NCBI GenBank assembly: GCA_948099385.1
Contig: CANUEZ040000070.1
Location: forward strand, 306,001-370,000
Length of the DNA: 64,000 bases
Direction of reading: 5' to 3'
DNA from: Fasciola hepatica
Taxonomy: Eukaryota > Platyhelminthes > Trematoda > Plagiorchiida > Fasciolidae
Part shown: positions 45,745 to 57,480 of the stretch, piece by piece
Layout of the letters: every line of letters starts with the position of its first letter
Position numbering within the stretch: the stretch's first letter is position 1
Made by a program: the position numbers and the translations under genes
Notes under the pieces: model-generated
Databases searched by the model: none
What the model saw: the letters and a program-made list of their open reading frames with translations, nothing else
Told to the model about the DNA's origin: nothing

Positions 45745-47200
45745 GAACGCCATGGAGCTTTTTCTTTCGGGAAGTAAGAGGTGACTTTGTATCTGGAACC
45801 ATTCGTTGGTGATGACCAGGTCTAGTAGGGACGGGGCGTCTCGTGTGATATCTGGTCGGATCTTTCACGTTCTGTACTCGTGAGTTCTTGAGTACGAGAT
45901 CTAGGAGCGGTTTACCAAAGGTGACATCAGGGACATCAGTTCTTAGCCAGTCTATACTGGGTGAGTTGAAGTCATCAGTGGCTAACAGATGGGTGAAGTC
46001 TGTGTAGCTTTTCGAAGAGCCTAATAAGTCTGAGAGTTAGGCTGTCGGTTGAACTGCATGCGGGAGAGCGATAGACTGCACCAAACAGTAGGGTGTCTGT
46101 CCTAGAGAGTGTAAACACAACCCACAAACAATCAATACATGAAAGGGTAGAAGTTGGTAATATAGGGAGAGGAGGGAAAGAGTCATCGTAGTATATGATA
46201 ACCGCGCTGGCACGACCTTTTGCTGGAGTCCTGCCCCACTGTGAAGTATTTCGGAGTGAATATTTCGGCATCAAGTATATCAGGGGTGAGCCAGGTTTCT
46301 GTGAGGGCTATGATCTTAGGTTCCTTATCCACTGCAAGCTGCCGAAGCTCTGGGATCTCTTTCACCATCATCAGGTAATTTCTGAAAAGTCACTTGAGCA
46401 CGTGCTCAGGATTTGTTGCAGAACCGCCAGAGACAACTGATTTTGCGTTTGAGGAGGGGGTGGGTGGGCTTAGAGGTAGAGTTTAGGGATGGAAAGATTG
46501 TCCTGGGGGAGTCGGGAGCTAAAGATATTGGGGGGCTAGAGGGTAAACAGACTGTTGGGAGGACTGGTTACTTTTGAAGTCTAGTACCCTGGGAGGTTCC
46601 GTACCTTGCGGACGATCTATGTCCTCTGGTCTCCGAAAAGGGTGGGCTGCTTTTTGTGGTTTATCTGTGTGCGCACTGTGTGATTCACAGCTCTGAGTCT
46701 TCTTGTTCGTGGTCCAGTTTTGCATGACGGCACCAGAAACCTTTTCCGATGCTTTAACCTCCTCATTGCTGCTTTCAGCAGAAACAGGTTGCAGGCTTGT
46801 ATCTGGGCTCGAGGATGGGTGGTTCTCATCCGATTATACGGTCTTGTTAGCAATGTTGGGGTCTAGGATACTTTTTGTGGGCATCTGATATTTAGTGGTA
46901 ATAGGTCTACTACTAGGGGTGCTTTCTGCGACAGGAGATGGAGTGAGTAGTGAAATAACGGATGGTGGACATGGAGCTCGATCCTCAAGGTGAGTTACCT
47001 GGACGACAAGAAGCGCTCTGAGCTTGGGATCGGCTTTTTGTGCTTTTTCGTGCTGATCCGCTCGCTTCTCGTGTTGCTCACAGATCCAGTATTCTATTTC
47101 CCTCCAGACACTGCTGAAATCCGACTTATGTTCTGCTGTGCGAAGCTAGAATCCTTCCCGTACTTGGATACTGCAGTCACTTGGGGGCGGGGATTCGTCT
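45745..47200 (-). pseudogene. LINE endonuclease with upstream ORF1-like region, broken
   Basis: Read from 46371 down, the frames give IPELRQLAVDKEPKIIALTE, TWLTPDILDAEIF, CLWVVFTLSRTDTLLFGAVY, RSPACSSTDS, then LLATDDFNSPSIDW and FGKPLLDLVLKNSRV. This is the apurinic-type endonuclease of CR1-like LINEs; the DFN motif keeps its asparagine, but the usual GDFN glycine is replaced. Upstream (46380-47100) a proline/serine-rich reading includes SCEQHEKRADQHEKAQ and SVISLLTPSPVAESTPSSRP, a plausible ORF1 or linker. The RT is absent; the element is cut by the trinucleotide tract at 45740. Confidence 0.75.
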
Positions 47201-47760
47201 ACTTCTTGTACCCTTCTTAACCGGGTTTAACGAAAGGCCAAACTACAATCCACAATTGCCAGCCCATCGTCGTAAGGTTGCTTCATTGTCCCTTTTCTAT
47301 TCGTACTATTTAAGATTCTGTTCTTCGTAGCTTGCCTCGGAAGTTCCTTTTCCCATAACATCTTCCCGATCATGTAGGTAGCTACTGATCATCACTAAGT
47401 TTCTGTCACTAGATATTATACTTCTGTCTTTCAATTATTTGTATCCAGGACTGCTAAACTGCGAAACATTGCCCCTCCTTCCGTTTTCCCATCTACTTAC
47501 AACCTCTCTTTCTTTAAAAACAGGGTCAGTAAACTGGTTCCTAAGTGAATGTTCCCCCATGACCCCTTTTAGCGGTGTATCTTGATTATGGGGTTTACCT
47601 CCTATACTGTGATTCATTTTACGCGTAACAAAAATCCGCGTCTGAGCTAAGCACATGCAGCCTCCTGGGATCGGTTATTAAAGGAATGCCCTGTCAGATT
47701 AAATCTTCGTGGTTTAGCGTGCTGCGAAGATTATCAGTTCAGGACCGGAGCCTACCTACC
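47201..47760. other. No clear gene
   Basis: A 73-codon minus-strand frame at 47435-47656 may be further LINE ORF1, but without a recognisable motif. Confidence 0.35.
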
Positions 47761-48986
47761 GTTTGGAGTGTCGCTGGAATCTCTGCGATCGGTAACGTGG
47801 TTGTGACGTTCCATCGGTTACGTGAAAAAAAAGAAACGATACAGAAGTGGACGTTTGGACGTGACAATCTGCAATTGCACCTACGATGGACCAGGGAAGA
47901 TTCAGCTGCGAGACAGGACAATTAGCAAAAGAAGAAAAGTTCGAAACACTGCACAGTCAACGTCCGAGTAGTGTTGGTTCTTTCAAGTAGGAATCAACGC
48001 TGGGTTGTTCACGCACGCACACCAACCCACACGCGTGCATACACGCACATAGGCTCGGTTCCACACGGCTACCTTATTTGCACTATTCCAATCCATTCGA
48101 TGCATCAACCCACCGATGACTGCGCCCTCCCCTCTCTGTCTGCGTTGGTTCCCTCTTAACTCTGCTGTTCGCATTTGTTCGTTTATCCACTTTCGGTGCT
48201 CACGTGTACCCGCGCCATCTTGAGTTCGATTGGTGCGTTCCTGTTGTTTGGTTGCCGCCCCTCTACTTTCGCTCGTTCGTGTTAGCTATCCGTGAGAGCG
48301 CGTTGGTAATTCGCGTTGAATGTCTTCATCACAGCGCACTTTGTTAGGCTGACTGACTGATTGACTAGCTGGACGTTCTCTGGCTGATTTTGACGCATTT
48401 TCTGGTGTTGTTTCTACATTTGGCCTCGACCATTCTGATTTGATTTCTTACAGGTTTTTGCTGACTGCACTCTGCTGAGTAAACTCGGATGACATCTGTT
48501 CGGATTTCAGAATAGTTTATTTGTTTAATTTATCCGATGTCCCCTCATTTAGTCTTCTGTCTTCCTTCTTTGTTCTTTGGACATTGTCTGCAGCAACTAC
48601 CGATTATCCGCATTACTCACAGCTGATTGTACGTTACCTTTCTGTTTTGCTAATCCGTTGCCAACGTAGAACCGATTTCGATTAAATTCAAGTGAAGTAA
48701 ATGCTTTGTGCACCCCGAGAAGTGGATTTTCTGCTGTAAAATTGCTCCGGAAGCACATGACTGGTTGCGCGGTTGTTGCCGCTCATCAGGTGTGCTCAAC
48801 CGGTTCAGTTCAGTTAATAGACTTCCTTGTATATTTGTGCTTTACTATTTCTGAACTGCTTTGAATCCATCGGAGTTACGAGTAATCTGGGAGCGCGCAA
48901 CACACAAAAGTGCGAAATTCCACGCAACCAATCAGATGAAACCGGACCTTGACAGTCAGATCGTGCACACAGAGTCACTTTGTGAT
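47761..48986 (+). repeat. 1.2 kb direct duplication, copy 1
   Basis: This matches 62524-63734 in the same orientation at roughly 95% by eye, starting gtttggagtg and ending agtcac near 48979. One 15 bp indel is near the start. It contains runs such as gtgaaaaaaaagaaacg and many cacgcac-like words, but no convincing protein. It has no TG...CA ends or inverted repeats that I can see. It may be an unclassified dispersed element or a segmental duplication. Confidence 0.9.
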
Positions 48987-49179
48987 TAGACAGAACGTTT
49001 TTCGCGTACGACTGGCCAGTTAGATAGAATTCTCACATGAGCCCGTGTGGAAGATCACTGTAAACCCAAACTCGACTCCGTCCGTTCGTGTAGATATACG
49101 TTGTGATCGATACGAAGGTGTGTTAAACCAAAAATCAGCACAAGTTCCCTAGGAAAGAATTCCCATTGGCCCTCTCCTT

Positions 49180-49262
49180 TAGGCATAACCGTGAAATTTA
49201 TATTGACTGGAAAACAGCTTTTACCGAAGTATTTAGATAGCAAACCTATCTAAGTATGATCT
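49180..49262 (+). repeat. Short diverged repeat
   Basis: Words ggcataaccgtgaaattta and agcaaacctatctaagta recur in altered form near 58165-58250 (ggcacaaccatgagaaata, agtaaacctatctagata). Confidence 0.5.
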
Positions 49263-49296
49263 ACAGTAAGTTGGCCTCTGGAACTTCTCAGTATGA

Positions 49297-49670
49297 TCTG
49301 GGGTGGGTATCTCAGGCTCCTAGTCGGCTACGCGCAGTTAACGTTTCCTACAGTTCTCCAAAATGACCGTGCTTTCCATATAGCTTCTGCTGAGGAGGTT
49401 CTACAATCTGCCTTCTCGTTGCGAAGGTGTTTTCTCAAAAGTGAGAGGGCAAAGGTGGACTCCCGGCACTCTCCACAGGTTTGACTAACCAATAGTCAGT
49501 CTAGAGGAGTTAGCTAAATCATGATTCCAAACCAACCATGGATGGCGTATGAAGCACACAACACTTTGGTCATCGGCATCCTTGGCAGAGAGGTGTTTTG
49601 GGCACCCAGGATGTTTGGCCTCATCCGAAGGGCATATGAACTGAGCAACCAGTCGTCAGCTCCCAGAGGT
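49297..49670 (+). repeat. Dispersed repeat, second copy
   Basis: It matches 14115-14500 at roughly 75%. It lies about 460 bp upstream of the RTE endonuclease relic on the same strand, so it may belong to that element's 5' region. Confidence 0.65.
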
Positions 49671-50129
49671 TCCCAGAAGAGGCAAATGAACTTTACAGCT
49701 GGTCACCGGTTCATCTGGACCAACCCTGCTGCCTTTCAGGACGAGCTCGATTGCGCTGAGGCTAGAGGTACATCCTCGAATAAAAATGCCCACCCTGGAC
49801 TAGGCGACCGAGTAGTACAATAGCCCGCAAAGTCAACAACAATGGAACATATGGATTTCTTACTACACGCTTGTTACTATCGTCAAACATATGCTGGCGC
49901 TGATACTCTCGCACTATGCACACACTCTAATTTCCCTAACTCCATACCTCAACCCTGCACTCTCACATTTTCGTATTTCTCGGTAACTGCAGTCGGCCGT
50001 ACTTGCGGTGATGTCTCTGAGGGAAGTTCTGTTCCTGTTTTCTCGCTCCCTCCTACGTCTAATATCCAAGTCTCGCTGAACCCGCTTCCAACAGCTGATG
50101 CTTTTCTTCGCCCCAGGCTTCCTTTTAAA

Positions 50130-51070
50130 CTGGTCACATTTACCCTGCAAAATCTGATGCGCACAAAACAACAGGCGTACTTAGCTTGTACGCTCAAGAC
50201 CCTTGCGATCAACTTGTGCTCTATTCAAGTGATCCGCATTCAAGATTCAAGCTTGGTCTTTCTATTGGTGTCTCCATCCAGTCCCGTCAAATTTCTCTTG
50301 CATTTGTCAGAGGACCCTGAGTCTGCGACTGCTGGCCTTGCTGGCGTAGGTGTAGCTCCCAGTGAGAGGGCTGAGGCTGCGCCACTGAAGAGGATCCCAT
50401 CTGATAGTTGGTTGGGCGCAGTGAAACTCAGAAGTTCGTGCGAAGCAAGCAAAGGCAGTCCTGATAGAAGCAATTTGCTTGTCATCTCAGCTTATACCCC
50501 TATATATTGAAGCCTAGATGCAATGAAAGATGTCTTCAACCCAAAGTTACACGACCCCTTATGTAAAGCAAAACGGGGTGGTATCGTGATTTTAGCTGGC
50601 GATATGAATGCCAGAATATGTCGGCTGTCTTCGAACGAGGAGCATTTGGGAGACCCTTTTGCCGTAATTCCTGTTGTTCAGAAAAACGGGAACGGTTGTC
50701 GGCTCTGTGTTCAGATTACCGTCTGCTTCTCGCCAGTACGAACTTCGGATAACCTAATAGCCGGTACGTCACTTTGCTTTTGCACTCTTCGAGTCAGCAA
50801 TGGACCCTGGTAGACCACTTCGCTATTAGCTACAAATGGTGGGGTTGTATACAAGACTGCCGGTGGTAGTAGATCACTCTTGACTCCGACCACGCGTTAC
50901 TTTACACTGCGTTGTCTATGTGCTTCGGTGGGTGTGCCAAACGTGGGATGCAGAAGCGGTTGGACTGCGATATGCTGTCTGATCCGTCATGCCTGTCAAA
51001 TTTCCGAAACGTTCTAGCCGGAAAACTGGGATCAACGCCACCAGATTACATCAATTGGTACTGGTCGCTT
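50130..51070 (+). pseudogene. RTE-like LINE endonuclease, broken
   Basis: Frames with shifts give the endonuclease start (LVTFTLQNLMRTKQQAYLAC, then TLKTLAINLCSIQVIRIQD), SAYTPIY (canonical SAYAPT), ILAGDMNARICRLSSNEEHL (50585-50650, with the catalytic GDMNA intact), a decayed region where an IDHIAISYRWRG-type motif is expected (50810-50870), and LDCDMLSDPSCLSNFRNVLA, then GKLGSTPPDYIN (50955-51055). It ends before the RT. Loss of the 3' half rather than the 5' half is unusual for a LINE copy and suggests later deletion. Confidence 0.85.
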
Positions 51071-51499
51071 ATTATTCGTTTTTCTTATTCTACTGGCAAG
51101 GTGAGTTGTGGCCTGACTCGTCGTGTCATTACACCCGTAGCACACGTGTAAAGAGTCTCCATCTGATTTCGGAAAGTACACTTCTGAGTCTGTGTTTGCG
51201 GAATCAGTATGAACTCACGGAATTTCATACTCAAACTACTCACCAGTGAATGGAGTTCGGCACGTTCGGTCTCTTGGAAATTAGCCGGAACTACGTGGTC
51301 TAGTATCAGAGGATTTACCGCTTCAGGTGGAATTATAGCAGGCGCTCTCGAACATGCGAGGTTTTGTCATAAATTTGCACAATAAAAGGCCACCAACCGT
51401 CTAGAAAGATAGTCTGATACTCTTTCTTCACATCCTTGCGTATGCTGCACCATAGCTCGGAAGGTTCAGTCCAGTCTTCATTTTCAGATGCACCAGGTG

Positions 51500-51547
51500 C
51501 AGGTTTAGCTGTTCACTTCTAGGCAGCTCCATAACGTGACGCCAATT
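51500..51547 (-). promoter_or_regulatory. Putative primer-binding site of a diverged Gypsy element
   Basis: On the minus strand attggcgtcacgttatgg follows the end of a diverged LTR. The word TGGCGTCACG is the same as at 21566-21575. Confidence 0.45.
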
Positions 51548-51835
51548 TTAGTATTCCCCATACCGGAAGTGATAGGACGTATTGAAATCACTCCCACACG
51601 GAACTACACAAATCAAAGTAGCAAGGGCGCCTAGTCTGCGGAATCGCACTTTAATTCATCGGCAGAGTCAATTTGAATATGTTAAATTATAGAAACTTAG
51701 TGGTTGATCACAACTCCACCAACTGCAGCGAGCATTTTCGTACTTGTCCTCAGTGATTCTGATTAGTTGGCGCACCTCAGTGTATGTGGCCACAAAGCTG
51801 TACTGGTCCGTGTCACGCGTGGCGCCTACACAAAC
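51548..51835 (-). mobile_element. Diverged LTR related to the 302 bp family
   Basis: Read on the minus strand it shares the order and words of the 302 bp LTR: a cgtgacac...gaccagtac-like start, then tttgtgtagttccgtgtggg (compare cgcgtagttctgagtggggg) and gatttcaata. It is much more diverged than the other copies. A primer-binding-like site follows, so this would be a 5' LTR; no internal region is recognised beyond it. Confidence 0.55.
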
Positions 51836-53160
51836 CCACAGACTTTCATTACTTATGCGTTTCTCAACGTCCATTCACAGATTTAATTGAGGGATAGTCC
51901 CAATGAAAGACGGTTGCCGCAGTACTTCCCAGTTTCGATGATACAGGCAGGCAGTTTGCCAATAGACGGCCTGGTTTAGTGTCAGACAGTATGCCATCAC
52001 CCGTCCTGAAACTAGAGCAAACTCGGAGTCAAAAAAACAAACAGCACTTGATCGACTGTCCAGAATCACAGACAATAATGCAGCCAGTCAAACTGATTAA
52101 TGGACCAATCAAGGGCCAACATTCTTCTGAACCGACTACAGATGAAGCAACCAATTCCGGTGCAACCAGACAAACCAGGCAGATGGGCTGCTTGAAATCA
52201 TCAGTGAACCAATCGACCGAATGTTAACCTACGGCCTTGGCCTACTAGACCCACTCTGTTACTTTCTCATGAATGTTTGCGTTACTTGACTAGGCCCTGT
52301 CTCTTGGGCGCACGTAATTTCTCTCATTTCTCTGTCTGTGTTAATGACTGAACTCTGGCTTCGGAATTTCACACTGATCACGCCATTTCCTCCTGATTAC
52401 TCCACCGCCATTGTCTTCCATCATTTGTGCGTATGCTCTCTCGCGCCACTACTCTTCTGACTGGTGATTGTTCGAAAGCTCACCATCAAAGATGTTTCCC
52501 GTTGGAACCGTTTGTCTTGGTCCTGTATCACCATTGTGTGCGCTTACTGTTCCATGTTGCCCGAGCTTTTTGAAGCCCTGTTAGACAGTCTTGATACTGT
52601 GATTGGTTTATTCACAAGCTGTGATGAGTTATTTTCACTGATTGATATCTTGGTCCTATGGTGCACCTAGTAAAGCGAGCTTGGGTTCTCTGACTTGGGA
52701 CTAGAGGTTCATTTATCTGAGGGTCACTTAATAACGATACGAAAAACTGTATACTTTAAGTTTCACATCCCTGCCAGCGTTATGCAATTTTGCACACTTA
52801 CCTATTCGAGCCCCAATCGATGACGGTAAACACATATCATTTATTAATTTCTTGATTATGTTCTCCTCCTTTTGGGCATCGAGAGTCCTTCATCATGCAG
52901 ATGAGATCATTAGGTCCGTATGGATACATCACCTACCTGACTCTGTTGACCAAAGTTTAGGATAGGCTTGTGGACTAAATTCTATCCCCAAATTTAGAAA
53001 GAAAATATGATGGGCTATGAGCCAACCAACCTCAAGTAAAACCACACAGCGCACAACCCTGCAAAACAGAACTTAACCCATACGAATGTTTCTCCGGGAT
53101 TGTTCGTGGCAGCTTTCTGTCAGACGGCTTAACGTCAGGAGTGAACCGTATTTTAAAATT
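51836..53160. other. No recognised gene
   Basis: Short frames only (51979-52227, 52464-52670), without known motifs. Confidence 0.45.
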
Positions 53161-53162
53161 GT

Positions 53163-53290
53163 GACTAGGTGTAATAACGATTTGTTATCAGAAGTCGCTG
53201 ACCTTTTTTAACACGACTGAGAAGGCTAACAAGTGCCGAGAGATCAGTACGTAATACGAACGGAGGCCAAAATAAGTACAATTGCCACTT
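53163..53290 (-). repeat. Fourth, partial copy of the inner arm segment
   Basis: It matches 11457-11585 in the same orientation (ggtgtaataacgatttgtt, acacgactgagaa, cggaggccaaaataagtaca) at about 90%. It starts and ends abruptly, so it is a fragment of the repeat also present in both arms and at 31631-33012. Confidence 0.88.
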
Positions 53291-53514
53291 TTTCACGGTC
53301 CCTATTGGTAAATCCGCTTCTGTGTTTGAAGGACCGTCACTGGTTTCGAATCCTTCGTTAGATCCATGTGAAATTAATTACTGTCTTTTCATCGTTTCGA
53401 AAATATCAGCACGAAAAGGTTTCACCTATAAATCTTCTGCGGGAGGGAAATGAAAACTTTTCAACTCTGATTTGTTTGTTCAACACTCGAAGCTTAATAT
53501 ATATATATTAAAAT

Positions 53515-53811
53515 TTACCATTTATTGTTTAATACAGCCACACGTAAATGTATCCACTTGGAATGGTGTGCGGGTCCAGCCAAGCTACATTGCACCATGA
53601 ATCGTACATACCGGGACACGGCTTCCCGTTTAGACAGAGGCACTGATCGAGTCTGAAGTATGACAAGTGGTACAGTTTTGTATATCAAAGCAAAGTGATG
53701 CTTCACTTTAGAGATTATCCTATTGACAACGTGAAATAACTTGGGAACATTGTAGGTTTCGGACATGCAATGCAGATACACAAATTCTTTCTGCGCGACG
53801 GATACTTTCAA
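53515..53811 (-). CDS. Unrecognised 98-codon frame
   Basis: The reading includes FVYLHCMSETYNVPKLFHVV and VKHHFALIYKTVPLVILQTR. Composition looks protein-like, but I recognise no family and see no clear splice sites. It could be chance or part of a decayed element. Very low confidence. Confidence 0.15.
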   Translation of the reverse strand: MKVSVAQKEFVYLHCMSETYNVPKLFHVVNRIISKVKHHFALIYKTVPLVILQTRSVPLSKREAVSRYVRFMVQCSLAGPAHHSKWIHLRVAVLNNKW

Positions 53812-54346
53812 ATCAACACAAGCTTTTCTCTATTTCATGATGAACAACACAAACAGTGATATCTCAGTGAAAAATACCTTGATAGAGCAGTCTATAATGA
53901 GTGTATGTTCATTTGAATAACTCCCAAGACTTAGAGACGACTGAATAAGTGGTATACAACGAAGATATTGTAAACAAAATTCATGTGGAACAACAGTTGT
54001 GGGTGAAACCGAGTCAAATTTCATTTTTGAGGGGAGTTAAAATGGCGAATTCTCATCTCTCCATGTAATTACAGCCGCGTTCCCAAGTTTTCTGTGAATA
54101 TTTTTTTTTACCTCCTTTATCTTTTTTCCCTTAAGTGTAGATATCTCTTAGCTGAATCTTTTTTACTTCACGACTTTTATCGTTTATTAGACTTTCCTCC
54201 GTGGCCTTTCCTTTCCCTGTTTTGCTCATGCTTCATTTTGGTTCTGGTTCACTGGAATCCACTCAAAAATAGCTTCCGGACACTGTAGCCCTGTGTATTC
54301 AAGTTCGGGACCCATACATTACTACTAAGTTAACATATATTCCTGT

Positions 54347-54409
54347 CGTTTAGTAGCATCTGGCAATCGTTTAGTAGTTCCTGGTGATCGTTTAGTAGCC
54401 ACTGTCTGT
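54347..54409 (+). repeat. 21 bp tandem repeat, three units
   Basis: cgtttagtag begins at 54347, 54368 and 54389, an exact 21 bp period, with variable second halves. A fourth, degraded unit may start at 54410. Confidence 0.9.
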
Positions 54410-54479
54410 TGTTTACAGACCACAGCCTAGGGCACGGTAACCAAATCTTTCCCACACACCCAAACTACATTAGGTCCAA

Positions 54480-55100
54480 TCACATGTGAGTTGTCGGTCC
54501 CAACTATGAAATTTAGTAGCCTCGTATGGGTCACTAATTTGAATAAACGGGGCTGCAACATCTCGAATTTATGTTCGTTGGTGGTTTGATTTTCCGGAAC
54601 GTTGTGAATCGGAGCCCCGTTTTCTTGTAGACGGGATATGACAGTCCATTTAGACCCACTGAATATCTCCTTGATCGGATTAGAGAATGGACTATGGGGA
54701 GGAAGATACCGAGCAACATATCTGGTTGTTGAAAGTGCTTAACCCACCCGTCAGTGAACTGGAGCATCGCTGAACAGAAGTATGGTACTGGTGTTTTGGT
54801 GTTCGGTTGATACTTCCAAAGAATACTTCTAGGAACCTGATGAAATTATCAGTATTCATTGTGGAGTGATATTCATGATATAGCATACCCAAAGCAGAAC
54901 AGCAAGCTACAACATGGAGGTTTGCACCTATGTTTGATGGCAAATTCCTGATGCATGGTTTGCCTTCATTGATCGTCCCCGTGTCCACGAGCACCATATG
55001 TTTCACTTGGTCTAACCTATGTGAAAAGTACAGAGCTACGGTGCTTATATAAACACGTTGCACACTGAGCTCGTCTCTCATCATCAAAGGCGATCAGGCG
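54480..55100 (-). pseudogene. Tc1/IS630-like DDE transposase relic
   Basis: Minus-strand frames give HMVLVDTGTINEGKPCI, NIGANLHVVACCSALGMLYH, NTDNFIRFLEVFF, then in other frames SDAPVH (the usual DNAPVH box) and RYLPPHSPFSNPIKEIFS (the usual LPPYSP.LNPIE box). The second aspartate survives in SDAPVH, but the third catalytic acid in NPIE is lysine here (NPIKE). At least two frameshifts are present. No terminal inverted repeats were found. Confidence 0.75.
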
Positions 55101-56290
55101 TACTGAACTGTATGATCATTGTGTGGTAATGATGTCGGTGAATGCTCTACCGAATTTGATTTGACTCTGAAGCTACAGACAGCTAATTTAATCCATTCAA
55201 AGGTTTAGTAGTGGATTATTCTATTTGATATTTTTCGCAATCTCTCACGTTATCGTTCACGGTCGTCTAACCAATCGAGTCGGATAAGAACAAAGTACAG
55301 TTATAGTGTAAACCACAAAGTCGTTAGTGATCGAATCGGTTGTGTTGTATACGAGAGTGAACATGAAATATATATTCATACAATAAATAATAATATATTC
55401 ACACATACCGGTATTGTGAAAATTGGTGCGTACGGTTGTCCGATAGACACATTTTGTGCTCGTACACGACAGCACTAACGCAGAACCACATAATTTAATG
55501 GGTACAATAACTAGCAAGTAGTGGCAAGGTTTGAGAACAATAACCCCTGTGATCTGCTTGCACACGATGAATAGCTATGCTCAAAATTCAGGCGAAAACA
55601 CACTTCCGCCACTACCAGCGGGCCCCATTTACGATGGAATATGAGTCTCTGAGGTGAGATGAAACAACCTTTTTACACTGAATGAACCCAAACGTTATTC
55701 AGAATACAATGCTTATACACGTTATCAAACATATGTTCTGCCTTTATTATTCATGGTTTTTCACAGTCTCATCGGTATAAAGTCCACCACGTTGGTGAGG
55801 AAACAGCTCTTTATCTTACGCACAATCACTTGTTGCATTTTTGATCACAATGACCAGTGCGTGGACGGTCCATCGACTTCTAGCTGTAAAGCCGAAGAAT
55901 GTTCACGAATAATTTTATCTATTAGAGGGTAACTGTATGAACTTGAGCTTGAAGTAGCGGATACACTTACAAGTCGTATCATGAATAATCTACAGACAAA
56001 TCGTACCGTATGACTTAATATACAAACCGCTTGTGAAACAAAGCATGAAGCACTATTCTGGAAAGTTGTTATTACAGAGGCTTTGGCATAACCAGTAATC
56101 GAAGATTGCTTTCGTATTACCCTGTTTGTCATGACTTTTGTTTAGCTGACATTTAATCGATAATTCAATATCGCCCGGCTTGTTGTGCTTTGATCGATCA
56201 CGTTCGTATCGTACTAAGGCCACGTGTTAGGCAACACAGCTGTGTGATCATTTTTCGATAAACCGTTGCCCAGCACCGTTGTTGTTCTAT
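55101..56290. other. No recognised gene
   Basis: Several short frames; none shows a family motif. Confidence 0.45.
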
Positions 56291-56299
56291 TTTGCGAGT

Positions 56300-57480
56300 T
56301 ACCGGCCAATGCACAAAAGCAGAAGCAAGTTTGTACATCCTTCCAGAGACCACATCCATTTGTCGTCCCAAAAGACCTGTCCCCTACGAAGCCATCTCAC
56401 AAACTGATGCCGAATTAGATCGTTTGGAACAGTTAAATGTGATAAGCAAAGTCACCTATTCTTCTTAGGCCGCCCCAATCGTAGCCGTTAGAAAGGCCAA
56501 TGGCACTGTACGCACCTGTGGCGATTTCTCAACCAGTTTAAACGACGCACTCTAGACGCATCAGTACCCACTCCCGGCCCCTGAGGATCTTTTTGCCAAA
56601 CTAAATGGAGGGCGAGTGTTTTCCAAACTAGACCTCTCGGATGCTTACCTGTAAGTAGAAGTGGAAGACTCCTGCAAAGAACCATTAACAATTAACACTC
56701 ACAGAGGGTTGTACCGGTACAATCGGCTTCCCTTTGACGTTAAATGCGCACCAGCAATTTTCCAACAAATAAAGGAAACACAAGGCTGAGTGGTCTGTCC
56801 TAGACTATGGCGTACAAGGACGATATCATTGTTGTCAGTACTTCCGTAGATAAACATCGAGTGCATTTGGACGAGGTTTTCGGACATGTTCAATCATATG
56901 ATTTCAATCTCCAAATGCAAAAATGTGTGTTTCTGCTACCGTGTATCAGTTGTTTTGGGGTTATGATAGATGAGAACGGTCGGCTTCCGGGTCCAACGAG
57001 GGTAGCTGCGACTCAGAATTTGTCTGCTCCACGAAAAAGACCAAGCTTCAGTATTTCTTAGGCACGGTGAATTATTACAACAATTTCTTACATAATGCGC
57101 CGTTGTGACGTGCAACTTTAAATGATCTTTTAAAGAAGGACACCGAATGGTTCGGGTCATCATGCTACCAAGGCGCGTTAGAGAAGATCAAGAAGATACT
57201 CACATCCGATCTTGTGTTAACCCATTACAACCCAAAGCTCCCTGTCATTGTTGCCACGGCTGCCAATGACTACGGCATAGGTGCAGTTTTATCGCACAAA
57301 TTCCCATTTGGTAGTCAGAAAGCAATATGTCACGTGTCTCATGTATTGACCACAGCTGAAAAAATACAGCCACGTCGAATAAGAAGGGTTAGCACTAATT
57401 TTGCCGTTAAAAAGTTTTACAAAATGCTACACGGACGCCATTTTGCGTTATGAATAGACCACAAACCCTCACTCACTATT
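56300..57480 (+). pseudogene. pol: Gypsy RT-RNase H relic of a second lineage
   Basis: The reading runs [82 protein letters not shown] (motif A), INTHRGLYRYNRLPF, CAPAIFQQI, then after a shift MAYKDDIIVV (active box, both aspartates kept), HLDEVFGHVQSYDFNLQMQK and VMIDENGRLPGPTRV. RNase H follows with VTVNYYNNFL-like and NDYGIGAVLSHKFPFGSQKA pieces up to KKFYKMLHGRHFAL. At least three in-frame stops (near 56466, 56553, 56651) and two shifts inactivate it. It resembles the K02A2.6/Mag type and differs clearly from the relics in the arms. Confidence 0.92.

Noticed and set aside
56300..57480. An active Gypsy element because YKDD keeps both aspartates
   Set aside because: At least three in-frame stops and two frameshifts lie within RT, and no LTRs were found around it.
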